A stretch of 60,249 bases of DNA from an uncultured Lachnospiraceae bacterium (GCA_910584695.1 CAJUBR010000009.1:1-60249); one strand, 5' to 3'. Numbered from the stretch's first letter, positions 17,108 through 27,000 are shown. Translations and numbers: made by a program. Notes: generated from the sequence alone by a model not told the origin.

Positions 17108-17950
17108 CTATTCCTGCAGCAATTTTAATACCGCATAGGCCTTTCTTCCCAATTCCTCCTCTAACGGAACCTGCTTAGACTGATTTACCACCTCCGGTGG
17201 CAGATCATAAATATCAATTACCTGTAATCCTTTATCTTCATAGTACTTTCTAAGATATTTTTTTCCTGCATGATTACTACTGGATAAAAAAAAGTTCTTA
17301 TGCATCTGCTTTTTCACATTCATTTCCTGTGCAATAAATTCAATCCAGCTTGTAAAAGTGTTCAAATTATAATCATTTAATGAATATCCCACAAACAAAA
17401 AAACATGATCAATCAAAAGTGATTTTAAAAAAGTCTCCATAAGCCGGTGGGATTCTGAATACTGTAGATAATCCGTTTCCTTAAACACAATACCTTTCAC
17501 ATCATCAATATCTCCATGCATTTTAATCAGATAATTATTCGCATTCGCTTTAAGCAAATCCCTATCCTGTCTGATAATCTCATAGTCTGCAGCGGCTGTA
17601 TCCATTAATTTATCATAATTGGTAGTCACAATATGTTTCGGGTGGATTTTGGCAATCAGTTCATTCAAAATGTTAGGCTCTGCTTCCGGGGAAATAATTT
17701 CCTGCAAGGTATCGTAGTAAATCTTATGCCCTTCACTCTCATCCATACCATAAAAATACTGTGGAATACGGATATATTCATCCGTCGACAATCGTTCCAC
17801 CGGATACTCCATCTTCTCTGCAAATACTCTTACCATCTGCCCCCAGGTAGGAACTCCCGAGTTTTTAGAAACTCCGGCACCGACAAATATAACCAGTTTG
17901 TTTCTTTTTAAAAACCTCTGCATATCCTCTATCATCTGATAAAATTCCAT
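17108..17950 (-). CDS. SIR2-family NAD-binding protein
   Basis: 280 residues with the SIR2 Rossmann motifs: VIFVGAGVSKNSGVPTWGQM (NAD-binding GAGxSxxSGxP), HIVTTNYDKLMD (TNYD), YLIKMHGDIDD (catalytic His in KxHG) and FLFVGYSLNDYNLN. The zinc-binding Cys of true sirtuin deacetylases are absent. Such SIR2-like proteins in bacteria often hydrolyse NAD in anti-phage systems (ThsA, DSR, Avs-type proteins), usually with a sensing partner. Here the partner would be the following TPR-DUF4037-DUF4125 gene. Ribosome binding is weak (AGGG). The NADase role is inference. Confidence 0.85.
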   Translation of the reverse strand: MEFYQMIEDMQRFLKRNKLVIFVGAGVSKNSGVPTWGQMVRVFAEKMEYPVERLSTDEYIRIPQYFYGMDESEGHKIYYDTLQEIISPEAEPNILNELIAKIHPKHIVTTNYDKLMDTAAADYEIIRQDRDLLKANANNYLIKMHGDIDDVKGIVFKETDYLQYSESHRLMETFLKSLLIDHVFLFVGYSLNDYNLNTFTSWIEFIAQEMNVKKQMHKNFFLSSSNHAGKKYLRKYYEDKGLQVIDIYDLPPEVVNQSKQVPLEEELGRKAYAVLKLLQE

Positions 17951-18083
17951 ATATTTTTCCCTGTTCTTCTATACTTTCTTTACTTTTCCCTGTCACTTAA
18001 TATTTTACAATTCATTTTAGCACATTTTTTATAAAACAACACTATTTATTATATTTCTTTTTCTCTGAACAAATCCTCTTACA

Positions 18084-18557
18084 CTAAAATCCTGCTTTTC
18101 TACGTTCCAAACGGTTTTCCCGTCTGAGAAGTGCCCCTTCCCATTCTGCTTTCTGGCTCTCTGTCTCTACAATAAGCGGCGGAACTTTTGTTGGACGACC
18201 GTCTTCCCCCATTGCTACCATTACAAAATAAGCCCTGTTAATCGGATATCGCATTCCGCTCTGATTTTCTACATAAGTATCAATTCTGACTTCCAATGAC
18301 GTATTCCCCGTATATGTCACATATCCGATTAAAACGATCAAATCATTTTCATAAGCACCTGCTTTAAAATTCAAATTGTCTATTGCTGCTGTTGTAACAT
18401 TCATTGTCTGGCAATGTCTTTTTGCCACAATACCCGCCAGCTCATCTATCATTTGCAAAAGTGCACCTCCAAATAATCTTCCTGCACCATTTAAATCCTT
18501 AGGATGCACAACATGCATCTGCTCCGACCTTGAAAATTCTACCGTTCTTCCCTCCAT
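18084..18557 (-). CDS. Acyl-CoA thioesterase (hotdog fold)
   Basis: 157 residues. MHVVHPKDLNGAGRLFGGAL and LQMIDELAGIVAKRH hold the hotdog helix and catalytic acidic residue, and TSLEVRIDTYVE the long strand. It belongs to the YciA/BFIT-type group that hydrolyses acyl-CoA to free acid and CoA in the cytosol; chain-length preference cannot be read. Monocistronic. A terminator of the DegV gene lies just upstream. Confidence 0.85.
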   Translation of the reverse strand: MEGRTVEFSRSEQMHVVHPKDLNGAGRLFGGALLQMIDELAGIVAKRHCQTMNVTTAAIDNLNFKAGAYENDLIVLIGYVTYTGNTSLEVRIDTYVENQSGMRYPINRAYFVMVAMGEDGRPTKVPPLIVETESQKAEWEGALLRRENRLERRKAGF

Positions 18558-18583
18558 TATCTATCACCCCTGATCATCATTTA

Positions 18584-18640
18584 TTAAGGAAAACAGGTAT
18601 TCCCTTAAAAAAGAACTTTAATAAGGAAAATACCCGTTTA
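18584..18640 (-). terminator. Hairpin downstream of the DegV gene
   Basis: Arms AAGGAAAACAGGTATTCCCTT and AATAAGGAAAATACCCGTTT (quoted to about 20 bases each) fold with a short AT loop. It sits between the DegV stop (18691) and the thioesterase start. Confidence 0.5.
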
Positions 18641-18690
18641 TATTTTTCTAACAAAATTAACTTTTATTATAACGAACAAGGAATCCAAAG

Positions 18691-19524
18691 TCAAAAGGAT
18701 ATAATAATTCCTCCATCCGCTGCATATAAAGAACTGATCCCTTTTGTATCAATGATAAGAGACTCCTTGAAATGATACCTGTTTACCAGTTCCTTTTCTA
18801 CTTCTTTTGCCCGCTGCAGACAATTACAGTTTGCGATAATCACCGTTTTCTCAGATAAATGTTCCCCGATTTCTCCAATATAATCAATCATCTTTTCCAA
18901 TGCTTTTTTCATTCCTCTTGCCTGCCCCGCCTGCTGTATCATTCCATTTTCTGCCTTCATATAAGGCTTAATATTAAGTACGGAAGCAACCACCGCTTTC
19001 ATTCCCGATAACCGCCCATTCTTCCGGAGAATCTCCAATGTTTCCAATAGAAACGTTGTCTGCATTTCATCACGGAATTTTGTCATTTGTTCGACAATTC
19101 TTTCAAATTCCATGCCCTGTAATGCCAGCTGTTCAATCTGACGGGCAATCAACAACTGTCCCGTTGATGCAGAATGGGAATCAAATACATGTATATTTAC
19201 CTGCGGATGCTCCTCCTGATATAATTTTTTCGCAAGCTCTGCACTATTATAAGAACCGCTAAGATGTTCCGAAAGTGTAATCACATATACATCCTGTGCA
19301 CCTTCAAAGCTTTGCATATACATTTCCGGCGAAGGACATGCCGACTTCGGACATTCCTCCGTCTGTGCAACCCTCTTTAAAAAATCAGCCTGATCAAATG
19401 TATCATCATCAACTATTTCCGTTCCTCCCACATAAATTGTCAAAGGAACCGATACCATATAATCTTTTTTCAGGTCCTCTTTTGTAAAATCTGTACAACT
19501 GTCTCCTATGATCTTAAAATTCAT
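18691..19524 (-). CDS. DegV family fatty-acid-binding protein
   Basis: 277 residues. FKIIGDSCTDFTKEDL and ITLSEHLSGSYNSAELA are the two DegV signatures, with the fatty-acid carboxylate bound at the Ser of LSGSYNSA. These proteins deliver fatty acids to FakA kinase for incorporation into phospholipid; no fakA is nearby. I use ATG 19524 because AGGAAG precedes it and MNFKIIGDS is the usual beginning; the frame extends 12 codons upstream. Confidence 0.88.
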   Translation of the reverse strand: MNFKIIGDSCTDFTKEDLKKDYMVSVPLTIYVGGTEIVDDDTFDQADFLKRVAQTEECPKSACPSPEMYMQSFEGAQDVYVITLSEHLSGSYNSAELAKKLYQEEHPQVNIHVFDSHSASTGQLLIARQIEQLALQGMEFERIVEQMTKFRDEMQTTFLLETLEILRKNGRLSGMKAVVASVLNIKPYMKAENGMIQQAGQARGMKKALEKMIDYIGEIGEHLSEKTVIIANCNCLQRAKEVEKELVNRYHFKESLIIDTKGISSLYAADGGIIISF

Positions 19525-19783
19525 AATATCTTCCTCACAATCATAATCTCGAATTACCATTTTATATAGTTTTTATTACTACATATAATAGCATACAAAA
19601 CATCTTTTGTGAAGAAAATAATGACTTCTCTCCATTCATTATAACCCATTTTTTATAATCTACTCTAATGCAAATTAGAAATTCTTCTTTATTTTATTAA
19701 ATAAACCCGCCAGAAAACCTTGCATTCTAAAAGAATATCAAATATAATAATAAAAAGACTAGTGTATCAAGCACTAAACACTA

Positions 19784-19928
19784 TAGGTAATTGCGAAACT
19801 CGATAAAGTGGATATACGTATTGTGAATATACTTAGGCTTTGCGACAGCATTAGGAACGTTAGCCGAGCAAAGCTTAAGTATATTCACAATACGTATCAC
19901 ACAAAGTAACGATTCCGCAATTACCTAA
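19784..19928. repeat. Palindromic interspersed element, family A, copy 2
   Basis: Left end TAGGTAATTGCGAAAC and right end GCAATTACCTA (with TTCC before it) are inverted. Inside is a near-perfect palindrome with 20-base-class arms, TACGTATTGTGAATATACTTA and TAAGTATATTCACAATACGTA (quoted in separate halves), closed by a loop with its own GCTTTGC/GCAAAGC pairing. It lies 30 bases upstream of the PAS-GGDEF-EAL gene. The 19525-19783 stretch has no gene I can support. Confidence 0.8.
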
Positions 19929-19959
19929 CCAAACACCAATCAGAAAGGAGTGTGTGCCA

Positions 19960-21630
19960 TTGAAACGCAATCATCAGGAAATTACCATTACGCAGCTTTG
20001 TGAAATGTTAGGTGTATTATATCCCTGCATGGATGATTTCCCTTATATATATGATTTTGATAATGATTTTTATTACATAGCACCTAATGCTGTACAGCGG
20101 TTTTCTCTTTCTGAAAATAGTTTTCATGATGTTATTCACACTCTTGAGAAATTAGTATATCCACCAGATTTCGAGGCATTACAAAATGACTTAAAACAGC
20201 TTCTTGCAGAGGAAAAAGATTTTCATAATATGCAGTACCGATGGATGGATTCTGATGGCAATCCAATCTGGATTAACTGCCGGGGACGTGTTGTTAAAAA
20301 CAGCGACAACAGCAGATATATGCTTGGATGTATCAATGAGATCGGAACAAGGCAGAAAGCAGATAATATCAGTGGTTTATTGGGAGAATCCAGTCTACAG
20401 AACTATTTACAGGAATTGTATCCCCTTCTTCCGTCAGGATATCTTTTACGTTTGGGTATTGACGATTTCAAAGGTATCAATGAAAAACTCGGTATTGAAT
20501 ACGGAGATATGATACTTAAGAAAACTGCTAAATGTATTTCAAGATGCCTTTTACCGGGTCAGCAGCTTTACCGGCTTGTAGCAGACGAATTTATGGTATT
20601 GGATTTTTTAGGTGACAGCCTTGACAATGCCGTTGCACTATATAAGCAGATCCGGCAATCCGTGGATCGTTTTGTAGAGGAAAATCATTACGAGGCAGTA
20701 TTTACTATATCAGGCGGTATTCTGCCAAGTAGTGAAGTTAAAAATTTTTCTTTTTCTGACATTATGAAATTATCTGAATTTGCATTAAATGAAGCCAAAC
20801 GCCGAGGCAAGAACCAATGCTATTCTTTCTTTCAAGAGGATTACGATAACTTCTTAAAACGCAGGAAATTAAAACAGATTTTAAGCCGGGCCGTACGTAA
20901 TGACTTTGAAGGATTTGAAGCCTATTTTCAGCCTCTTTTTTATGCAGATACACATACATTATATGGTGCCGAAACTTTAATGCGTTTTCGCTCAGATGAA
21001 CATGGCATGATACCACCAATTCAATTTATTCCGATTTTAGAAGAAACAGGACTTATTATTCCTCTCGGTCGCTGGATTCTTCATCAGGCTTTAGCCGCCT
21101 GTAAAAAAATACAACAATGGATTCCTGATTTCCGAATCAGTATCAATGTATCTTACATACAGATTATGAAAAGCAATATTATTAGTGAAATATTAGAAGC
21201 TACAAATGAATACGGTATTTCGGCATCCAGTGTAGTAATCGAACTGACAGAAAGCGGAATGTTAGAATCAGATACACATTTTTCAAAGCTATGGCCAAAG
21301 CTAAAAGAAGCCGGTATCCGTCTGGCATTAGATGATTTCGGAACCGGTTATTCCAATTTCCATTACCTGCATGACTTACAACCGGATATCATTAAAATTG
21401 ACCGAACATTTACCGCAAAAGCACTAAAGAATGAATACGAATATACTCTGCTTTCTCTTATGAGTGACCTAGTCCATAACCTTCAGCTTAAAATGTGTAT
21501 TGAAGGAATCGAAACAGAAGATGAAGAAAGTCGTATGCAAAATATTTCCCCTGATTACAGCCAAGGCTTCTATTACGGAAAGCCTTGTCCATATGACCAG
21601 TTTATTGAACAGTTTGTAAAGATACAGTAG
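19960..21630 (+). CDS. PAS - degenerate GGDEF - EAL cyclic-di-GMP protein
   Basis: 556 residues from TTG 19960 (nine bases after AGGAG); a GTG two codons earlier is too close. Residues 20-130 look like a PAS sensor. The GGDEF domain keeps IDDFKGINEKLG but the signature is VADEF, so diguanylate cyclase activity is doubtful; it may bind GTP as a regulator. The EAL domain keeps the metal and general-base residues: GAETLMRF, INVSYIQ, IELTESGM, LALDDFGTGYSN, IIKIDR and GIETEDEES. It should hydrolyse cyclic-di-GMP. No membrane segment. A strong terminator follows. Confidence 0.88.
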   Translation: MKRNHQEITITQLCEMLGVLYPCMDDFPYIYDFDNDFYYIAPNAVQRFSLSENSFHDVIHTLEKLVYPPDFEALQNDLKQLLAEEKDFHNMQYRWMDSDGNPIWINCRGRVVKNSDNSRYMLGCINEIGTRQKADNISGLLGESSLQNYLQELYPLLPSGYLLRLGIDDFKGINEKLGIEYGDMILKKTAKCISRCLLPGQQLYRLVADEFMVLDFLGDSLDNAVALYKQIRQSVDRFVEENHYEAVFTISGGILPSSEVKNFSFSDIMKLSEFALNEAKRRGKNQCYSFFQEDYDNFLKRRKLKQILSRAVRNDFEGFEAYFQPLFYADTHTLYGAETLMRFRSDEHGMIPPIQFIPILEETGLIIPLGRWILHQALAACKKIQQWIPDFRISINVSYIQIMKSNIISEILEATNEYGISASSVVIELTESGMLESDTHFSKLWPKLKEAGIRLALDDFGTGYSNFHYLHDLQPDIIKIDRTFTAKALKNEYEYTLLSLMSDLVHNLQLKMCIEGIETEDEESRMQNISPDYSQGFYYGKPCPYDQFIEQFVKIQ

Positions 21631-21635
21631 GGAAT

Positions 21636-21691
21636 AATAGAAATGCACAAACATAAGTCTTAACCAAATATGTTTGTGCATTTCTGCTATT
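21636..21691. terminator. Strong terminator hairpin
   Basis: AATAGAAATGCACAAACATA pairs with TATGTTTGTGCATTTCTGCT across a 13-base loop, directly after the EAL gene and facing the convergent trpB2 gene. Confidence 0.8.
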
Positions 21692-21783
21692 CTTAACTCA
21701 AAACATTTTTGCAGTTTCCCACTTTATTATCTTGATTCAAATCAACATGGTAATCATTCATATAGCCAATTTACTTCTTATCG

Positions 21784-23154
21784 TCAATCCACCTTCGGAA
21801 GCTGTGCGATGGATTTTGCAAGCTCCTCATCCGTAGGAATATAATCTCTCATTTCGCCATCATTATATTTCTGGTAAGCTACCATATCAAAATAGCCGGT
21901 TCCTGTCAGACCAAATACAATATTCTTTTCTTCACCAGTTTCCTTACACTTCATAGCCTCATCAATAGCAACTTTGATTGCATGGCTACTTTCTGGTGCT
22001 GGAAGAATACCTTCAATCTTTGCAAAGGTTTCTGCCGCCTTAAATACCTCTGTCTGCTCCACACTTCTAGCCTCAATCATTCCCTGGTCGTACAATTCTG
22101 AAACCGTTGAGCTCATTCCATGGTAACGAAGTCCGCCTGCATGGTTAGCAGAAGGAATAAATCCACTTCCAAGTGTATACATTTTTGCAAGTGGACATAC
22201 TTTTCCGGTATCACAGAAATCATATGCATAAGTTCCTCTTGTAAGGCTTGGACAAGATGCCGGTTCTACCGCAATTAGTTTATAATCTGCCTCACCTCTT
22301 AATATTTCTCCTGCAAATGGTGAGATCAATCCCCCAAGATTTGAACCACCACCGGCACATCCAATAACCATATCTGCCTTAATTCCGTATTTATCTAAAG
22401 CTGCCTTTGCCTCTAACCCAATAACTGACTGATGCAGTAACACCTGTGCAAGTACAGAACCTAATACATAACGATATCCTTCCTGAGTGGTGGCTGCCTC
22501 GACTGCTTCCGAAATAGCACAGCCAAGACTTCCCGTTGTTCCTGGAAACTCTTCATTAATCTTGCGTCCCACATTGGTGTTCATGGATGGCGACGGAGTT
22601 ACCTGTGCACCATATGTACGCATTACTTCTCGGCGGAACGGTTTCTGCTCATATGAACATTTAACCATGTATACCTGACAGTCCAGATCAAAATAAGAAC
22701 ATGCCATGGAAAGTGCTGTTCCCCACTGACCGGCACCTGTCTCTGTCGTTACACCCTTAAGCCCCTGCTGTTTTGCATAGTAAGCCTGTGCAATTGCCGA
22801 ATTTAGCTTGTGGCTTCCAGATGTATTATTACCCTCGAATTTGTAATAAATATGAGCCGGTGTTCCAAGCTTTTTTTCTAAGCAATAAGCTCTCACAAGT
22901 GGAGATGGACGGTACATTTTATAGAAATCCTGAATCTCCTGTGGAATATCAAAATAAGGATTTGTATCATCTAACTCTTGTTTTGCAAGCTCTTCACAAA
23001 AGATTCCTGAAAGCTCCTCTATCGTAACCGGCTTAAGGGTTCCCGGATTTAAAATTGGTGCAGGTTTCTTTTTCATATCTGCACGCACATTGTACCACTG
23101 CTTTGGCATCTCCTGTTCTTCAAGATAAATTTTGTAAGGGATGTTCTGTTTCAT
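21784..23154 (-). CDS. TrpB2-type tryptophan synthase beta-like enzyme
   Basis: 456 residues, the long stand-alone TrpB2 branch. PLP-binding Lys is in NNTSGSHKLNSAIAQ, the phosphate loop is GCAGGGSNLGG and the catalytic Glu region is TETGAGQWGTALS. Long insertions relative to TrpB1 and the N-terminal LEEQEMPKQWYNVRADMKKK are typical of TrpB2. It joins indole and serine to make tryptophan without needing TrpA. No other trp genes are present. ATG 23154 has AAGGAAGG upstream; the open frame extends 27 codons into the repeat. A Trp-type T-box leader controls it. Confidence 0.9.
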   Translation of the reverse strand: MKQNIPYKIYLEEQEMPKQWYNVRADMKKKPAPILNPGTLKPVTIEELSGIFCEELAKQELDDTNPYFDIPQEIQDFYKMYRPSPLVRAYCLEKKLGTPAHIYYKFEGNNTSGSHKLNSAIAQAYYAKQQGLKGVTTETGAGQWGTALSMACSYFDLDCQVYMVKCSYEQKPFRREVMRTYGAQVTPSPSMNTNVGRKINEEFPGTTGSLGCAISEAVEAATTQEGYRYVLGSVLAQVLLHQSVIGLEAKAALDKYGIKADMVIGCAGGGSNLGGLISPFAGEILRGEADYKLIAVEPASCPSLTRGTYAYDFCDTGKVCPLAKMYTLGSGFIPSANHAGGLRYHGMSSTVSELYDQGMIEARSVEQTEVFKAAETFAKIEGILPAPESSHAIKVAIDEAMKCKETGEEKNIVFGLTGTGYFDMVAYQKYNDGEMRDYIPTDEELAKSIAQLPKVD

Positions 23155-23184
23155 TCTTATATCCTTCCTTTCTTCTAAATAACA

Positions 23185-23272
23185 TAGGTAATTGCAAAAC
23201 CTGAAAAAGTATATACGTTTGTGAAATATACACAATGATCATTACACAAAGTAAACGTTTCGCAATCGCCTA
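23185..23272. repeat. Palindromic interspersed element, family A, copy 3 (short)
   Basis: TAGGTAATTGCAAAAC at the left and GTTTCGCAATCGCCTA at the right are inverted ends. The 88-base copy lies between the T-box terminator and the trpB2 ribosome binding site, so it is part of the trpB2 transcript. ACA flanks both sides and could be a target duplication. Confidence 0.8.
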
Positions 23273-23324
23273 ACATAAACAAAATTTTTTTGCGAACTCT
23301 TCGCACATAGCACTTATAAAACGC

Positions 23325-23598
23325 TAAAAACTCCTATCCTATCTAATGATAGGACAGGAGCTTAATTCTACTTCTGCGGTGCCACCTAACTTCATTCTAC
23401 TGAATGCACTTAACTATGTACTGATATACATACCCTGTTATAACGTACAGATACGTCGCCCCTACTTCCTAACTGGTTTCAGTTTGCCCTCACAGGTCCA
23501 TTCACCGATTTTCCCATTACCGCAATTCCATCATCTGCAGCTCTCTTTCAATGTTCCAAAAGGATACTCTTCCTGATCAAAGGTTTCCGCTAATATGT
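23325..23598 (-). promoter_or_regulatory. T-box riboswitch, probably tryptophan-specific
   Basis: On the minus strand the leader carries GAAAGAGAGCTGC (stem I), a GAATGGACC segment with a candidate TGG specifier at 23500-23498, a stem II/III region, then the T-box core TTAGGTGGCACCGCAGAAG. It is followed by a terminator with arms CTCCTGTCCTATC and GATAGGATAGGAG and a TTTTT tract (23325-23360). Uncharged tRNA-Trp would favour the antiterminator and raise trpB2 expression. The specifier choice is by reading, not folding. Confidence 0.85.
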
Positions 23599-23601
23599 TC
23601 T

Positions 23602-23630
23602 AGCGTAAACGATTTTAGACATTCTGTCAA
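23602..23630 (-). promoter_or_regulatory. Promoter of the T-box-trpB2 transcript
   Basis: On the minus strand TTGACA (23630-23625), 17 bases, then TACGCT (23607-23602). The -10 is weak, but spacing and position before the T-box fit. Confidence 0.5.
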
Positions 23631-23659
23631 GCATTTTTATGCTAACCACTTATATTTTA

Positions 23660-23731
23660 ATAACTATTCAGCCTTTGACTTCATAGTTACGGACTTTGCA
23701 GCAAGTGCAAAGTCCTAGGCTGAACTGTTAC
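23660..23731. repeat. Nested-hairpin repeat family D, copy 1
   Basis: Outer arms TAACTATTCAGCCT and AGGCTGAACTGTTA enclose a perfect inner hairpin GGACTTTGCA-GCAAG-TGCAAAGTCC. The 45 bases 23687-23731 recur exactly, inverted, at 54149-54193. Confidence 0.85.
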
Positions 23732-23739
23732 TATTTTAT

Positions 23740-23908
23740 CAATAGTTTTGTGACAAAATTTATTTTTCTCCTCCGTGGATAAAAGCTCTGCATCATCTTC
23801 AAGAATGAGCCGGTATCCCGTTTCTTCATTTTGGAATATCCCCTCTGCATTTACCAAAAGCGGCATAAAAAGGAGCGTATCAAACGATATTTTTCTGTAA
23901 AATATCAT
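23740..23908 (-). pseudogene. Possible fragment of a TPM-domain secreted protein
   Basis: A short frame reads MIFYRKISFDTLLFMPLLVN, then FQNEETGYRLILEDDAELLS and TEEKNKF. The latter resembles the start of TPM domains, whose strand-helix beginning is followed by about 120 more residues. Here the family D repeat lies where the rest should be. I regard it as the remnant of a gene cut off near the repeat, with low certainty. Confidence 0.4.
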
Positions 23909-24086
23909 TTGACACGGCAGCACAAAAATTTTACAATAAGCGTATAAAAAACAAAGAAAGTATTCAGCAATAACGAAGAATTCCACAAAATCATCCTTGG
24001 GCAGGTTATCAAAGGATTCTTCGGATTTGTTGACCTCAAGCTACTATTCCATATCTAAAAGATATTATGCAAGAGGAGGATGGCGG

Positions 24087-27000
24087 ATGAAAAATATCAG
24101 AATAACAACAGCAATATTTATTATGATGGTGTTATTTATTCCATCGATGACTGCTTCAGCGGCGAGCTGCGGAGAAACGGTGAGCCAGAACACGACAAAG
24201 GATTTGCAGGCAATTGATTATGAAAATAATGATACTATAGGGAAATTACTGGCACCATCCCGGTATTCCATGTCGGAGAAGCTGAATAAAAAAACAGAGA
24301 TTGCTAAGCGGGAGGGGAAAAGTCCTGCGGATATCAGTGATGAACAAGCTGTGATGGAACTGAATCAGGATAATGTAAAGGTGATGTCTTTTGAAGATGC
24401 ATTTGCAAAGGTACAGGCAGAAATAGGAGAGATCATCCAGAAAGTGGTTGACAATACCGCTGATGCAGAAAGTAAAGGTGATGCATATTTTACTAATAAG
24501 ATACAACAGAATAAAGAAAAACTTCTACTTGGGCTTACCTATCTTGAGCGACTGTATGACTTTGATATGGGAAAACATAATATTAAGGATGTTCTCCTTT
24601 ATGAGCCGGGTTCATATGGAGTTTCGGTAGATGTTCTAGACTGGCTGATACAGATTGGAGGTGCCGGGGGCGATACATTAAAGATTTCTAATAATGCCAA
24701 TGTATTTGGTTATAGAAAGCTGTTTTGGTCAGTTACTTCCTCTGCGACGCTGGAAGCTTTTCTGGAGGAGAACAGGCAAAAGTGGATACCGGATACACCA
24801 ATGAACGAGTGGTTTTTACAGGAGAGTCCTGCGTATATACTGGAGAACTTATCCTCCTGGGATAGCAAAGATACCGGGATATACACAAGACTGTATAATG
24901 ATACGACTTCCCAGGCCTTTATTTTGCCACTGCTTACTGTGTCAGAGGACAGCGTTTACATGATTGCGAACTCTGCTACCATCACATATGGAATAGTGGA
25001 TTGTTATATAGACAGAAATTTAAGAGAAACAGACCCGGCACGTTATGATGAACTGCGTGAAAAATTCCGACAGCAGTTGGAACAGGCTGCTGAGCAGCAA
25101 AAGGCTTTTATCGATGTTTGGCATCGGATTGCAAAACCGGAAAAACAGGGGCTGCTTTCCTCCAATCGTATTGTTTTGGATAGTCTGCGCATCGATCCAG
25201 ATACGACTATCCAATGGTCGGATAAATTTGGAAAGAATGCTGCCCTGGGTGTCAGGGAATTTTTTACTCCTCTGAATTTATATGGTACATATATGTTTGC
25301 CGATGGTGTGGCGGAAGGTACGCGTATCCGCTACTATGTATCAAAAGCATTGACAGAACGGGGATTCGCAACGTATGCTCACGAGCTGACGCATATGCTT
25401 GTTTCTGAGGTAATGCTGAATGGGTATGATTCACGGGACGGCATGATGGCAGAGGTCTATGCCAGAGGGATGTTTGAACCGTATGAGCTGAATGATCCAC
25501 CTGCTTTTAATCTAAACCTAATTTATGACCGTCTGGCAGTCAGTGACCGGTATCATAATGGTCTGCCTGAGCGATTTCAGGATGAAACAGATTTGCAGAG
25601 CTATATGAGTGGTATCCTGGATGTCATTTATACACTGGATTATGTAGAAGCAGATGTTATTTTTACAAAAAGTGCAGAAGAGAAAATGAAATGGTTCCAC
25701 AAACTTGAGCAGATAGAGGATCCAGATAATAGATATAATCAAGGAGAAGACGGCTCAAAACATAATCTGGATTCGGTAACAGAACTGACTCTGGAGGAGG
25801 CGGAGAAACTGAATACCATCGATGACCTAATCCGTAACAGTATTATCGTATCCCGATATGAAGTAGATGGAACAAAGACAACAGGAACCATGGCAAGAAA
25901 TGGCTATTATGTTGTGCCGCTCTTCAGTGCTAACTATGCCGGGGTACAGAATGACTATGGTGTCAGCGGTGATGCCACGATACGCCGGCAGGCGTTTGAA
26001 CTGCTTGCCGAATATGGATATTATGACGGCATGGTTCCTTACATATCCAACCAGTATAAAGAATCTGCCAAATCGGAGCAGACAATCCTGTCGGATCAAT
26101 ATATCCTCAAGAAAATATTTGGTAATACCTATGAGACGATGGCAGATTTTAAGATAGCGATGTTTCAGAGAAGGATTGAAAAGATCAGCAAATTAAAGCC
26201 AGTCACCATTATATGGAAAAACCAATCCATTACAATCAATGATTTTGAAGAACTGCGTCTTCTGATGAAAGAGGCAATAGAGAATGATTTAATAAAGGTC
26301 AATGTATTGCCGGATAGTTCTAATAATATCCGTGCACAGGCGACAGAGGTTGAGCGTCTGAAACAGGAAATATTTAAAGCATATTTAATTCTGACAGAAG
26401 ACTTCAGAGAATCCATCTATGGTACTGACCCAGCACCGATAGATCCGCCAGACGGAACTGATACGGAACAGCCGGAAAAGCCAGACGGAACTGATACGGA
26501 ACAGCCGGAAAAGCCGGGCGGAACTGATACGAAACAGCCGGAAAAGCCAAGCGGAACTAATACAGAACAACCAGCTACCGGAACTAGTATAAAAGATACG
26601 AATTCCAAGCTACTTCTTTGCAGGGTGTATTCTGCGAAAACTTCACATACAATCCGATGGAATCCTGTAAAGTCAGCAGATGGATATGAAATATATGGGG
26701 CAAAATCTAATGGAAAATATAAACGTCTCCGTACAGTTAACAAAAAGTCAAATAATTGGACGCATAAAAAGTTAAAAAAGGGAACGCAGTATAAATATTA
26801 TGTCAAAGCGTATAAAAAAGTTGACGGAAAACGAGTCATCCTAGCGAAATCCTTGCCTGTCTATAGCACGACAAAGGGAGGAAAATATGGCAATCCTTTA
26901 AAGATAGAGTTAAAGAAGACACGTGTGAGTGTAAAGTCCGGTAAAAAAGTCCGAATCCGTGTAAAAGTGACAGGAAAAAAGATAAGCAAAGCCGGAAAAA

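Noticed and set aside
17108..17950. Annotation as a protein deacetylase (true sirtuin)
   Set aside because: The zinc-binding Cys pairs of sirtuin deacetylases are absent; the motifs fit the bacterial SIR2-like NADase group better.
26385..26743. Overlapping minus-strand frames rich in Ser/Val/Phe/Gly opposite the peptidase linker
   Set aside because: They mirror the tandem coding repeats of the peptidase on the other strand; the plus-strand gene has signal peptide, domains and ribosome binding site.
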